From the NCBI GenBank assembly GCA_902623005.1, contig CACNSC010000001.1:113049-177048 (forward strand): 64,000 nucleotides of DNA. Direction: 5' to 3'. The DNA comes from an uncultured Coxiella sp. GTDB lineage: Bacteria > Pseudomonadota > Gammaproteobacteria > Coxiellales > Coxiellaceae. The notes below the pieces were generated by a model. That model had not been told where the DNA came from and did not search any database. It worked only from the letters and a program-made list of their open reading frames with translations. Of this stretch, positions 34,390 through 44,151 are shown one piece after another. Position 1 is the first letter of the stretch, and each line of letters opens with the position of its first letter. The translations under genes were made by a program, and so were the position numbers.

Positions 34390-35292
34390 ATGAAAATACT
34401 AATTACCGGTATCACCGGATTTGTAGGAAATCATCTAGAACAAATGCTGATTGATAAAGATTACAATATTACAGGACTTATACGTTCTAAGAAGCATTCG
34501 CCCAATCCAAAGACCCAACTACTTTTAGTTGACGATATTAAGGCTTGTAACTTTAAAGAATTAACTAAGGGTTTTGATGTGGTTGTCCATTTAGCTGCCC
34601 TAGTTCATCAGCCTAATGAGAAGGACTTTGAGAAGTATAAAGAAGTTAACACTGATGTTACAGTTAATATTTCAAAAGCTTGTGTTGAAAATCGTGTAAA
34701 AAAGTTAATTGTGATTAGCACATGCGCAGTTTATTCAGGTAAACAAAATAACGTCTACAGTGAAAAAGATATAGTTTCGCCAAGTTCTCCGTATGGATTG
34801 TCGAAGCTAAATGCAACAAAAAAAATCACCCGGTTATTAAAGGACACAAATGTATCCTATTTCATTTTACGACCAAACTTAATATACGGAAAAAACGGCA
34901 AAGGTAATTATCGGTCTTTAGTAAATTTTATTAATAAACTGGGCGTATTACCATTTTCACAAGCAACTGAAAAGAGGTCTTACGTTTCAGTACACAATCT
35001 TTGCGACTTCATTTTATACTTACTTGAGAATAATATTGAATCGGGTATTTATAATGTTTCTGACAATCATGACCTCTCAACAAAAGAGCTTTGCGAACTC
35101 ATTGCTAAAGCGCAAAATAAAAAAATAAGTCAACTTCCAGTGCCTAAATGGGTAATGAAAATAGTATTCAAATCGATTGGTAAAAAAGATCATTATGAAA
35201 AAATTTATGGCGAATTTCGTTTAAATGTTGATAAAGCTATAGCGACCGGTTGGAAGCCAAGTCCAATAGACTGTCGGAATTTTGAGTTATGA
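34390..35292 (+). CDS. NAD-dependent epimerase/reductase, WbpK/WbpV-like
   Basis: A 300-residue extended SDR. NAD motif ITGITGFVGNH (residues 4-14), STCAVYSG for the catalytic Ser/Thr, and YGLSKLNATK for Tyr-x3-Lys. It lies immediately before the WbpL homologue (ATGA overlap) and WbpM. In Pseudomonas this trio makes UDP-D-FucNAc or UDP-D-QuiNAc: WbpM forms the 4-keto-6-deoxy sugar, WbpK or WbpV reduces C4 and WbpL loads it on undecaprenyl phosphate. Whether the product is Fuc or Qui cannot be told by eye. No strong ribosome-binding site is seen at ATG 34390 except GAGATAA. Confidence 0.8.
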   Translation: MKILITGITGFVGNHLEQMLIDKDYNITGLIRSKKHSPNPKTQLLLVDDIKACNFKELTKGFDVVVHLAALVHQPNEKDFEKYKEVNTDVTVNISKACVENRVKKLIVISTCAVYSGKQNNVYSEKDIVSPSSPYGLSKLNATKKITRLLKDTNVSYFILRPNLIYGKNGKGNYRSLVNFINKLGVLPFSQATEKRSYVSVHNLCDFILYLLENNIESGIYNVSDNHDLSTKELCELIAKAQNKKISQLPVPKWVMKIVFKSIGKKDHYEKIYGEFRLNVDKAIATGWKPSPIDCRNFEL

Positions 35293-36281
35293 GTGTATTA
35301 ACTCTATCAATAATGTTCATGGTTGCGCTATGTCTAGCCATTCTTATAACCCCAATAGTGTTGAACATAGCAGAAAAAGCAAACCTAAACGATACTGTTA
35401 ATGAAAGGTCAGCACACGTGAAACCAACATTGAGGGGTGGTGGTCTTATTTTTATTTTTGCTACCGCAATTCTGCTAGTTGCAAATTTAATACATCATTT
35501 TCTTGTTATTCCGCCAGGTTTTTCGTTAATCCTATATTCAAGCTATGTCTGTGCATTAATTGGTTTTTTGGATGACAAATACACATTACCTTCCTCGCTT
35601 CGTTTTTTTGGACAGATCGCGTTAGTTGTTTATCCTTCACTACATCTTCCTTTGCTGTTTCCTCATTTATCTTCTGTTGTTCAGTATTCATTGTATACGA
35701 TCTTTTGGGTCTGGTTTATCAATCTATTTAACTTTATGGACGGGACAGATGGCTATGCAGCACAAGAGTCACTGTTTATCCTGTTGTTTGTTGCCTTACT
35801 TTCTCCACACTTTCTTTCGCTGGTTGTTGTTCTTTCGGCAGCTATTATTATATTTCTTACTGTAAACTACCCTAAAGCTAAAATATTTATGGGTGATTCA
35901 GGTAGCTATTTTTTAGGTTATATTCTTCCTGGTATTATGCTATACATTGCAACCCACCATCCTCACTTCCTTATTTCATTGCTAATTATCTCATTGTTAT
36001 TTACAGCTGACGCAACGTTTACATTAATTAAGCGTATTATTAAAAAAGAATCATTTTTTACTGCTCATCGATCCCACTGGTATCAAAGGTTGTATAATAT
36101 TGGCTATACACATAGTTTTATTTTTTGGTTAGGAGTTTTCATAAATTCGGTATTGCTAATGTTTTCTTTATTATCAGTGTTTACTGCTCACGCCTTTATT
36201 TTCCTTCCTTTGGCATGCTTAGCTCTAGTTATTGTCTCTAGCTTTATTAAGCGACAAGAGTTGAGTTATACTCATCGATAG
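35289..36281 (+). CDS. wbpL: Initiating glycosyl-1-phosphate transferase (WbpL/WecA family)
   Basis: A 330-residue polyprenyl-phosphate sugar-1-phosphate transferase with ten or eleven helices. Signature motifs: VKPTLRGGGLIF (loop with nucleotide contacts), GFLDDKYTLPSS (the D-D Mg site), NLFNFMDGTDG, IFMGDSGSYFLGY and the cytoplasmic H-R-S-H-W-Y-Q-R-L loop, of the H-R-x-H type. It starts O-unit synthesis by transferring FucNAc/QuiNAc- or GlcNAc-1-phosphate to undecaprenyl phosphate. It overlaps the reductase gene and precedes wbpM by about 20 bases. Confidence 0.92.
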   Translation: MSVLTLSIMFMVALCLAILITPIVLNIAEKANLNDTVNERSAHVKPTLRGGGLIFIFATAILLVANLIHHFLVIPPGFSLILYSSYVCALIGFLDDKYTLPSSLRFFGQIALVVYPSLHLPLLFPHLSSVVQYSLYTIFWVWFINLFNFMDGTDGYAAQESLFILLFVALLSPHFLSLVVVLSAAIIIFLTVNYPKAKIFMGDSGSYFLGYILPGIMLYIATHHPHFLISLLIISLLFTADATFTLIKRIIKKESFFTAHRSHWYQRLYNIGYTHSFIFWLGVFINSVLLMFSLLSVFTAHAFIFLPLACLALVIVSSFIKRQELSYTHR

Positions 36282-36302
36282 GGTTTCAAAAAGGACTTTG
36301 GA

Positions 36303-38162
36303 GTGAAAACAGTCATCATTCTCATTGCTGACATGCTCTGCGTTTTTTTCGCATTTTCGTTGGCATGGCTATTCCATATCAATTTTGATATTGCTTTGAT
36401 ATTTCCATCATCTCACACAGTAAATATAGGTCTTGTTTCACTGGCCTGTTATACTATTGCTTTCTTTCTTTTCTCTATCCCAAAAGTTATTTGGCGTTAT
36501 GTTTCTATCAAAGAATTAACTCAATTATCTTCTTCAGTAATTATTGGTCTGGCCTTGACCCTCATCATTACCAGTGCTTTTTTTCAACTCACCGCTTTAA
36601 TAGCCCAGATGCTTTGTCTTCAAGCATTATTCTATTCAGTTTCTCTGTTGATCTCGCGTTGTATTTATCGCATTATTTCGGAAAATAAGAGTCAATCCAC
36701 TTCATTAAAACGTGTGCTAATCATCGGTTCTGGTAGGGCAGGTGAGCTTTTAATCAGAGATATCGGCTCACATTCATCCACTACACACTATCTTCCAGTT
36801 GCACTTCTAGATGATGATAAAAAGCTTCACGGTAGATCTGTTCATGGTATAAAGGTCTTAGGGGGTGTTGATCAGCTCTCATCGTTCGTTCAATCTCTCT
36901 GTATAGATCTAGTGATTGTTGCAATTCCATCCTCCAATGATCGATATTTCATTAATAAAATTGTTGATGATTGCTCTGCACTAGCCTGTGATGTACGTAT
37001 CCTTCCTGGTCTTGATAACCTTGTAGATGGCAAGGTCAGTGTTGATTCACTCAGAAAGGTTGATATCGAAGATTTATTAGGTAGAAAGGCAATAGCGATT
37101 GATAATCCCAAGCTCGCTGCAACTCTAAAACAGAAAACTATCTGGGTAACTGGCGGCGGTGGGTCTATTGGTTCTGAGCTCACACGTCAAATTGCAGCTA
37201 ATAGTCCATGTCATTTAGTTGTATTGGATAATAATGAATACAACCTTTATCTGATCGGAATGGAAATAAAGCTCAGCTATCCTTCTCTAAATTTCACCTC
37301 ACTACTGGTCAACATTGCGGATGCCATTGAGCTTGAATCGGTATTCAAACGTTATCATCCTGATATAATCTTTCACGCTGCTGCCTATAAGCACGTGCCT
37401 CTGCTGGAAGATCAAGTTAATCCTGCGATTAAAAATAATGTATTATCAACTCAACTCTTATGTGACTATGCCGATCATTATCAGGTTGAATCATTTATTT
37501 TAGTGTCATCAGATAAAGCCGTTAATCCAACTAACCTCATGGGTATGACGAAACGTCTTGCTGAGATTTATACTCAGAATATTAATCAATCATCAAATAC
37601 GCGATTTTCTACCGTTCGTTTTGGTAACGTACTTGGTTCCACGGGTAGTGTTCTACCTTTATTCCGCAAACAACTCCAGTCTGGGGGGCCATTGACCGTC
37701 ACCGATGAAAAGATGACGCGCTACTTTATGATGATCCCCGAAGCTGCAAGCCTAATTCTACAGTCATACTTATTGGGTGATGGCGGTGATATTTTTGTTT
37801 TGGATATGGGTGAGCCAATAAATATTAAGACTCTTGCTGAAAATCTCATTCGATTATCCGGAAAAAAACCTTACCAGGACATCGATATCAAGATTGTTGG
37901 TATACGCCCAGGTGAAAAGCTGTATGAAGAACTGTTCTACAACAGTGAAAATCTTCATAAAACTAATCATCAAAAAATATTCAAAGCTCATGTTCGTCAA
38001 TACGATTGGGAACAGGTCAAGTCAATATTCTCTTCAATAAATTCGTGTTACATCAACCAAGATCAAGCTTCAGTTATTCAGTTGATCACGTCATTGGTTG
38101 ATGAGTACGAGGGCCAATACAAAACTGTTCATACTAAAGCATTGGATACGGTTTCTTCTTGA
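36303..38162 (+). CDS. wbpM: Membrane-anchored UDP-GlcNAc 4,6-dehydratase (WbpM/CapD family)
   Basis: A 619-residue protein. The N-terminal ~120 residues hold four transmembrane helices; a first Rossmann-like region follows (VLIIGSGRAGELLIRDI), then the catalytic dehydratase domain with TGGGGSIGSELTRQ (about residue 281), the FHAAAYKHVPLLE block and SSDKAVNPTNLMGMTKRLAE. The usual catalytic Tyr is replaced by Met in the M-x3-K motif, as is normal for this long subfamily. It produces UDP-4-keto-6-deoxy-GlcNAc. GTG 36303 is preceded by AAGGA and TGGAG. Its position at the end of the locus is as in P. aeruginosa. Confidence 0.93.
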   Translation: MKTVIILIADMLCVFFAFSLAWLFHINFDIALIFPSSHTVNIGLVSLACYTIAFFLFSIPKVIWRYVSIKELTQLSSSVIIGLALTLIITSAFFQLTALIAQMLCLQALFYSVSLLISRCIYRIISENKSQSTSLKRVLIIGSGRAGELLIRDIGSHSSTTHYLPVALLDDDKKLHGRSVHGIKVLGGVDQLSSFVQSLCIDLVIVAIPSSNDRYFINKIVDDCSALACDVRILPGLDNLVDGKVSVDSLRKVDIEDLLGRKAIAIDNPKLAATLKQKTIWVTGGGGSIGSELTRQIAANSPCHLVVLDNNEYNLYLIGMEIKLSYPSLNFTSLLVNIADAIELESVFKRYHPDIIFHAAAYKHVPLLEDQVNPAIKNNVLSTQLLCDYADHYQVESFILVSSDKAVNPTNLMGMTKRLAEIYTQNINQSSNTRFSTVRFGNVLGSTGSVLPLFRKQLQSGGPLTVTDEKMTRYFMMIPEAASLILQSYLLGDGGDIFVLDMGEPINIKTLAENLIRLSGKKPYQDIDIKIVGIRPGEKLYEELFYNSENLHKTNHQKIFKAHVRQYDWEQVKSIFSSINSCYINQDQASVIQLITSLVDEYEGQYKTVHTKALDTVSS

Positions 38163-38180
38163 TAGTGGTAAAAACACTAT
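38162..38180 (+). terminator. Weak hairpin after wbpM, possible terminator
   Basis: Six-base stem (38162-38167 with 38175-38180) around GTAAAAA, overlapping the wbpM stop, followed only by GTTTCTTAG. It marks a plausible end of the operon but the U-tract is poor. Confidence 0.3.
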
Positions 38181-38421
38181 GTTTCTTAGTTACGTCCTGT
38201 AACATTATATCCCAATACAAACAGATCTTTAATGGATCACTGATGTCGTAATGCTCTTATAGTAAGGTGTAATAAAAAATAATGACATCTCTATATTTTG
38301 TCCAATTATCAATGAATATTAACATATCGATGGGTTGTATCTAATAAACAGTCCTTCTTTCGTTTTATTAACATAAGATGATATTATCGAATGGTTAATA
38401 AATTCATTAAAGCGATCAGCT

Positions 38422-39759
38422 ATGAATAAACAAGAAATCTTTCAAGTTATCGGGTTGTTTATCAATGGCATGATTACTTTCTTTCTTTTAAATATCTCTA
38501 ATGCTTATCTTGTATATATCTTAGGTACTTCTAATTTCGGAGATTTCACACTAACAATCAAACTTATTTTTTATTTGGCACCATTTTTTGCGGTAGGCTT
38601 ATCATCTCTTTTAGCCAAGCATCTACCATTATTCCAAGATAATAATGATACAGTGAGTATTAATATTTTTTTAAAATGGAATTTAAAAATTCTACTAAAA
38701 TCACTTTCAATTATAGGTGTTTTAATTCTAATTATTATCATATCTCGAACTACGGAATTGAGTAATATGCCATGCTTAATATTCAAAAACTGTTCAACAT
38801 ACCGTCAATTGTTTGGTGATCTGAAACTCGTATTGCCGATAGCTCTTTTACTGCTTTGGAACTCTGCCTTACTGGCTGCTACTAAAAATATTTTGGCATC
38901 ACATTTACTCGGCCGATCAAGTATTACTTATTCATGTGCGCTAGTGATTTTTATTGCTAACACCTTTTTTAGTACTGCTCAAGGAATCCCTATAATAGTA
39001 TCAATTTTTTTCGGCTTTCTAATATTATGTTTATTGCAATATATCGCAATAGTCATTTTACTAGTTATCCCCAAGGTATTAATTATTAGAGATATTATCA
39101 AACAATCGGTACCAAAAGAAAAAAGTATTGCTTACTTAAAAGATGGGTTGAGTTTGTTAGTAAACTCCATAATCTACATAGTTCAAGGATTGGCGCCAGT
39201 TCTAATAATCGAGTTGATGTGCAAAGACGATACAATGCTTGGTGACTATTTTATCGTAGTTTTTATTAGCTCGATTAGTAAGACATTGGTCTTGTCTTTT
39301 TCCAAACTAATTCGACCTTACTATTCAAATATTCATAATCCAGACCGTCAATCAAAGCTGCAAAATATGATCAACGCTCAGCTAATATTTGGTGGCCTTT
39401 GGACTATATTTGTGGTGTTTGACTTTCTTATTTTAAACTCAACAATTTTAGGCTTCTATGGTGGTAGCTTCATTTTTTCAACTTTTTCAGTTTGTTTCCT
39501 AATGTCATATAACTTTTTTAGTGTCATTATTTTTCATGCAGAGAAGCTTTGTCTTTTCAATAATCTGAATCATTTAATTTATCCAATATCAATTATTCAG
39601 ACGACCTTGATGATAATTTTATGTTTTTTTCTGGTTCCGTATTTCTTTTATCTAGGTGCGATTTTTGCTATAGCAATTTCACAATGCCTATCCGCCTTAG
39701 CATGCTGGATTATTATGCGAAACAATCATATTGATATAAAAATACTGGGTATTATCTAA
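38422..39759 (+). CDS. Second flippase-like polysaccharide transport protein
   Basis: A 445-residue inner-membrane protein with about twelve helices, opening QVIGLFINGMITFFLLNIS, and a GTSNFGDFTLTIKLIF block typical of PST/MATE-type lipid-sugar flippases (the L-G-x-x-x-F-G-x-F-x pattern). It is separated from wbpM by 260 bases and seems to be its own unit; base composition is more AT-rich than that of wbpM. Its substrate is unknown. It could export a second glycan or a decoration carrier, or be a leftover from an exchanged glycan locus. Confidence 0.65.
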   Translation: MNKQEIFQVIGLFINGMITFFLLNISNAYLVYILGTSNFGDFTLTIKLIFYLAPFFAVGLSSLLAKHLPLFQDNNDTVSINIFLKWNLKILLKSLSIIGVLILIIIISRTTELSNMPCLIFKNCSTYRQLFGDLKLVLPIALLLLWNSALLAATKNILASHLLGRSSITYSCALVIFIANTFFSTAQGIPIIVSIFFGFLILCLLQYIAIVILLVIPKVLIIRDIIKQSVPKEKSIAYLKDGLSLLVNSIIYIVQGLAPVLIIELMCKDDTMLGDYFIVVFISSISKTLVLSFSKLIRPYYSNIHNPDRQSKLQNMINAQLIFGGLWTIFVVFDFLILNSTILGFYGGSFIFSTFSVCFLMSYNFFSVIIFHAEKLCLFNNLNHLIYPISIIQTTLMIILCFFLVPYFFYLGAIFAIAISQCLSALACWIIMRNNHIDIKILGII

Positions 39760-39996
39760 AGATATCCGATACAGACTATATATGCTCTCTGCAATCCTAA
39801 TTAAATTTCCTAATAATAACCAAATTAGTAAATCTGTTACAGTCTATTATCTATCTTAGGCTTTTATATTTTTAACTCCTTTATTATCTCTTCCTAATGA
39901 TATTTAAGCCAGAATAGTAAAGTGTTCAGAACGTTGGTGAGCGTCACAGCAACTTCACTCTAGCTAAATTAATTTAACCGATGACATTTAAAGTAT

Positions 39997-41940
39997 TTAA
40001 TCGACGAATAAGTCGTGAAGCGCATGCAAACCAATTAGATGATTTAGAATAACATCACACCTAAACTGCATGTGGGACTCCTGAACATTGTGACAGTCAT
40101 CAATAAATGATGAAAATCCAGAGGGATCGACAACACCCAGTTTATTCAATTGCTCATGAGACAAATATTTATCGACAAGACCCCAAACTGGCTGCTTCTG
40201 GATCTGCTTTTTTGAAATAGCAGGAGGAGCTATAAAAGAAAATTTTTCTCGGTTATACAGTTCGCTAGGTAGAATGTGTTTCATTGCTTCACGCAAAATC
40301 CACTTTTCCACTGTATTTTTAATCCGCAGCTCAGGAGGGATCGATGTCGCTAACTCGACTAAATGATGATCTAAGAAAGGGGGTCGAGTTTCTAATGAAT
40401 GTGCCATGTCAACACGATCACCACCCCAGTTGAGAATTTGCCCCTCAAGCATTGTTTTTGACCAAGTATACTGGGCAATATCAAGAGCGTGACGCCCCTT
40501 GATGCGTGATGATTTTAATGACTCTATAATGGCTTGAAATGGGTCGTAATGACCAACTTCCTCGAAAAAATCTCTAGACAAAAAACTTTTAAGATACCTC
40601 CAAACCAGCAGCCATGGCTGAACCCATGTTGGTGTAAAACCACAAACATCATTAAACCCATCATGGCCAACTGCAATCTCAGGGAGAATTGATCCTTTAA
40701 ATAAATCGTTTTTAGCTAAAACTGAATGTAGCATCTGATTAGACAACATATCGGACTGATTGACACCATGAAGTAGCATATCTTTTTTAAATGCAGCATA
40801 TCCACCAAATATTTCATCTGCACCTTCACCAGTCAAAACAACTCGATAACCACACTTAGTAACATGCTGACTCATCAACATTTTTGCAACGCCAAGCGTG
40901 TTATAGAATGTTTTCTCTGAGTGCCATAATGCTTTTAGATAATTTTCTCCGTATAAGTCATTCATTGATACTTCCAGAATATCATGATCGGAAGACACCT
41001 TTTCTGCCATTTTCTTTGCAATGTGCTTCTCATCAAATAGAGTATTATTGAATCCGATAGTAAATGACCTAACAGGTGATTGCTGCAGCAATGAAGATGA
41101 ACCTAAAATAGAACAACTGTCGATACCACCTGATAAATAGCAAGCAACTGGAACATCTGCTTCAAGTCTCGCACGAACCGATTCAATTAATTGTTCCCTA
41201 ACGTGATCTATAGCCTGGCTTTCAGTAATATCATAACGGTGTTCACCTTGTTGAGGGTAATTAAAATCCCAGTATTCAGTTTGATTTACTTGACATTCGT
41301 CATTCACCATATCAACAGTAAGAATATGCCCGGGAAGAACTGCATGAATACCTTCAAAAAGCGTCATACCAGGAACACTAACCTGCAGCATTTGATGTAG
41401 GATTGCTTTTTTAGAAAATGACGAAGAAACAGAAGGATGCTTTAATATTGATTTAATCTCTGAGGCGAAATAAAAACTATTTTTTTTCTGACAAAAATAA
41501 AGAGGACGAATACCAAAGCGGTCTCTACAAAGAATCAAACGCTTCATTCTCCGATCAAATAGAGCAAAGGAAAATTCCCCCCGAAGATGATTAACGAAAT
41601 CTAAACCATGTTCGAGATAAAGCGGAAAAATTATTTCACTATCTGATTTAGTGCGAAACTGATAACCACGAGCAGACATTCTTGCTCTTGTCGTTTTATA
41701 ATTGTAAAACTCCCCATTGACAATCAATACAAGAGAGTCATCAGAAGAACGTAGTGGCTGAGAACCAGTATTCAGATCTATAATGGATAACCTAGAGTGA
41801 GCTAAGTGTGGCTCACCATCTACTCCAAAATAAAAACCATACTCATCTGGACCACGGTGATAAAGCTGAGAGACCATAGAGTGAATTACAGAATCATCAA
41901 ATGAATTTTCCCTATCCCAAAATCCAGTTATTCCACACAC
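39997..41940 (-). CDS. asnB: Asparagine synthetase, glutamine-hydrolysing (AsnB family)
   Basis: A 647-residue protein with both domains. With GTG 41940 as start, the processed N-terminus carries Cys2 (M-C-G-I-T-G-F); GAGAGGG lies eight bases upstream. The glutaminase half has LYHRGPDEYGFY, LAHSRLSIIDL and IVNGEFYNY. The synthetase half has the PP-loop YLSGGIDSCSIL and LTGEGADEIFGGYAAFK. Family proteins either make asparagine or amidate other substrates in glycan and natural-product loci; the 647-residue length, longer than E. coli AsnB, fits the second group as well. It follows the carbamoyltransferase-like gene by 16 bases. Confidence 0.85.
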   Translation of the reverse strand: MCGITGFWDRENSFDDSVIHSMVSQLYHRGPDEYGFYFGVDGEPHLAHSRLSIIDLNTGSQPLRSSDDSLVLIVNGEFYNYKTTRARMSARGYQFRTKSDSEIIFPLYLEHGLDFVNHLRGEFSFALFDRRMKRLILCRDRFGIRPLYFCQKKNSFYFASEIKSILKHPSVSSSFSKKAILHQMLQVSVPGMTLFEGIHAVLPGHILTVDMVNDECQVNQTEYWDFNYPQQGEHRYDITESQAIDHVREQLIESVRARLEADVPVACYLSGGIDSCSILGSSSLLQQSPVRSFTIGFNNTLFDEKHIAKKMAEKVSSDHDILEVSMNDLYGENYLKALWHSEKTFYNTLGVAKMLMSQHVTKCGYRVVLTGEGADEIFGGYAAFKKDMLLHGVNQSDMLSNQMLHSVLAKNDLFKGSILPEIAVGHDGFNDVCGFTPTWVQPWLLVWRYLKSFLSRDFFEEVGHYDPFQAIIESLKSSRIKGRHALDIAQYTWSKTMLEGQILNWGGDRVDMAHSLETRPPFLDHHLVELATSIPPELRIKNTVEKWILREAMKHILPSELYNREKFSFIAPPAISKKQIQKQPVWGLVDKYLSHEQLNKLGVVDPSGFSSFIDDCHNVQESHMQFRCDVILNHLIGLHALHDLFVD

Positions 41941-41956
41941 AACTTACACCCTCTCT

Positions 41957-42895
41957 TTATGAAAAGATATTCTCCAATATAGCTTGTCGAACGAAAACTG
42001 CATTTTTAGCTTGCTGGAAATAGTAATTATTCGGAGTGTTATCGATTTCAGTACTTAACTCACTTTGTCTTGCTAGAGGATGGAACACAGCGGATCCTTT
42101 TTTTAGCATCGATGAGAAAAGAATTCTATAAGACGCGCCTAAACGCTGATAATCATCATCTAAATATGCGATTGAATTGATGTAGATAGCATCAAACAAC
42201 GCAATCTTTCCTTCGAAGTCTGATGTTATTTTAATTTTATCTTTGTAAGCACTCATCACACTCGCCACTTCCTCACTCAAGACAAATGATATATCTTTAT
42301 ACTCAGTCACTATCGTAATAGTATCAATATTATCTATAAAATGCCGCGCCATGAGCAAAAAGCTGTTTACTGATCGCATTTGACTAGGAATACCAACAAT
42401 CCCTAGATGAATTTTTTTTCCAGCAGTCAATGAACCATACACTAAGGCAGGACACCATTCACCAAGAGTAAACCAATCAGTTAAAGCCTGAGTTGGATGC
42501 TCCTGGCTACCATTCCCAGCGTTGATCAATGGAATCGATATGCTCGACCGTAATGACTCATAGCTTTTAAAATTACCATGCCTTATAACAACAACATCTG
42601 CATATGAGTTGAGCATATGACCAATATCTTCTAGTGACTCACCTTTCGCAATACTAGTATACATAGGATCTACAATAGAAAGAACTTTCATATCATTGCG
42701 CAGTGCAGCACTTTCAAATGACAGTCGTGTCCGAGTACTCACTTCAAAAAAAGCGGTTAAAAGTATTTTTCCTTTAGAAAACCTATCAACACTAGAACCG
42801 TCAGCTTTATACTTTGAAGTGAGCTCAAATAATGAGAAGATCTCTTCTTTTGAAAAATCATCAACACTTAAAATTGATTTTTTTGTATAATCCAT
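41957..42895 (-). CDS. Aspartate/ornithine carbamoyltransferase-like protein (ATCase catalytic-chain type)
   Basis: About 312 residues. The carbamoyl-phosphate site S-T-R-T-R is in FFEVSTRTRLSFESAALR (residues 53-57), the K-G-E-S-L mobile-loop lysine in SIAKGESLEDI, HPTQAL in the middle and the late HPL-x-R segment, here HPLAR instead of HPLPR. This pattern is closest to PyrB. ATG 42895 gives the usual N-terminus MDYTKKSILSVDDFSKEEI; an upstream ATG (42907) would add four residues. No pyrI, pyrC or arg genes are near; the partner is the AsnB-like gene 16 bases on. It may be an extra pyrB or carbamoylate another amine. Confidence 0.75.
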   Translation of the reverse strand: MDYTKKSILSVDDFSKEEIFSLFELTSKYKADGSSVDRFSKGKILLTAFFEVSTRTRLSFESAALRNDMKVLSIVDPMYTSIAKGESLEDIGHMLNSYADVVVIRHGNFKSYESLRSSISIPLINAGNGSQEHPTQALTDWFTLGEWCPALVYGSLTAGKKIHLGIVGIPSQMRSVNSFLLMARHFIDNIDTITIVTEYKDISFVLSEEVASVMSAYKDKIKITSDFEGKIALFDAIYINSIAYLDDDYQRLGASYRILFSSMLKKGSAVFHPLARQSELSTEIDNTPNNYYFQQAKNAVFVRQAILENIFS

Positions 42896-43514
42896 TATCT
42901 TTATCATTATTAAAATATATAGTATTGAATATGCTATACCTAAAAACACATACCCCGCAACAAAAAAATAATTACTCTATTTTGGCCATAATCGAAAATT
43001 TTAACCAAACCCATAAGAGCCATCCTACGAACCAAAGTCCATTATGAGAGACATCTCTCTTTTAAGTAAAATCCACGATCAGCGAGTATAACGCATTTTA
43101 CATGAGCACAATTACTACCATATTAACTTTTTTATCTTCGCATCATTATCGAAATTTACTTACAGTCATATTAACTTCATAAAATTTAGAAAAATGATAA
43201 TTTTAAATTTAAAAAATATTTCTGATTAATTTACGTTACCGCAGAAGAAAAAAGGCTTTATGCGAGCATCTCGACTATCAATATTAAAATTAATCAAACC
43301 AAATCATATTCCCAAGAAGGAAATGATAAAATATAACCTCTCATGGTCTATCTCTTCATAAATGAATTTTAAGAAATACTCTCTAGTGAATAATTATTAA
43401 GATTTTAAGGCTTAATCTAGTGTTTTTATTCTATAATCATAGTCTATTTCAATAATTTTTATTAGTATAGAGATAAACTGTGAGCTTCGCTGTCTAATTA
43501 TTAAAGAGCGTAAG
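42896..43514. other. AT-rich intergenic stretch
   Basis: About 620 bases, very AT-rich, with no supported gene. It must hold the promoter of the carbamoyltransferase/asnB unit on the minus strand. The IS66 remnant begins at its right end. Confidence 0.5.
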
Positions 43515-44151
43515 TTATTTATCTTTCGTTATCACTTTGACGAGATCAATAGTCCAAGGCAATAATGCCTCATAATCTTCAGCTTTCTCTCAATAAGAGA
43601 CAGCCTTTATGATTTCAACGTAATATTGAATCGGATCTAGTTTATGCTGTTTAGCAGAGCGTATTAAGCTGAAGTGAAGGCATAGCACTCTTGCCCCTCC
43701 CTGACTTCCTGCAAATAGAAAGTTCTTTCTCGCGATAACAAAGGGCTTTATTTCTCTTTCTGTATGATTGTTATCGATAAGGTAGCGGCCATCTTCACAA
43801 AATCTGGTTAACCCATCCCAATGACGAAAGGTTTAGTTAATGGCTTTAGCGATTGGGGATTTTTGTTGCACTAAAGGTTGTTTTTCTTCTAGCAATTGCT
43901 TGAAGTTGTTTAATAGAGTTAGCGTTTTTTCTTGACGTATGGCTTTGATTTCTTTAAAAGACCTTTTTTCAGTTTCATTTCTCTTTCGATCTGATAGATC
44001 TTGGCATAGACACTCATGGCGTGATGAGCTAAACCTTTTTTTTCGTTATTTTGGTATTAGCTTTAAACTTTTTTCTTGCATGGGCATTACAAAGCAATGA
44101 TCCTACATTAGTTTGCGCATACAAATCACCAAAGAATGAGTCTGCATCAGA
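43515..44151 (-). pseudogene. IS66-family transposase remnant
   Basis: Read on the minus strand from about 44151 down, fragments follow the order of an IS66 TnpC: FFGDLYAQTNVGSLLCNAHA and RKKF (the H-A-R-R-K-F region), then, with frameshifts and stops, FCEDGRYLIDNNHTEREIKP, FVIARKNFLFAGSQGGAR and LIRSAKQHKLDPIQYYVEII, and finally EDYEALLPWTIDLVKVITKD before TAA at 43515-43517. The D-N-N-x2-E-R and G-R-K-N-x-L-F motifs are diagnostic. The N-terminal half is missing. No terminal inverted repeats were identified. Confidence 0.85.
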
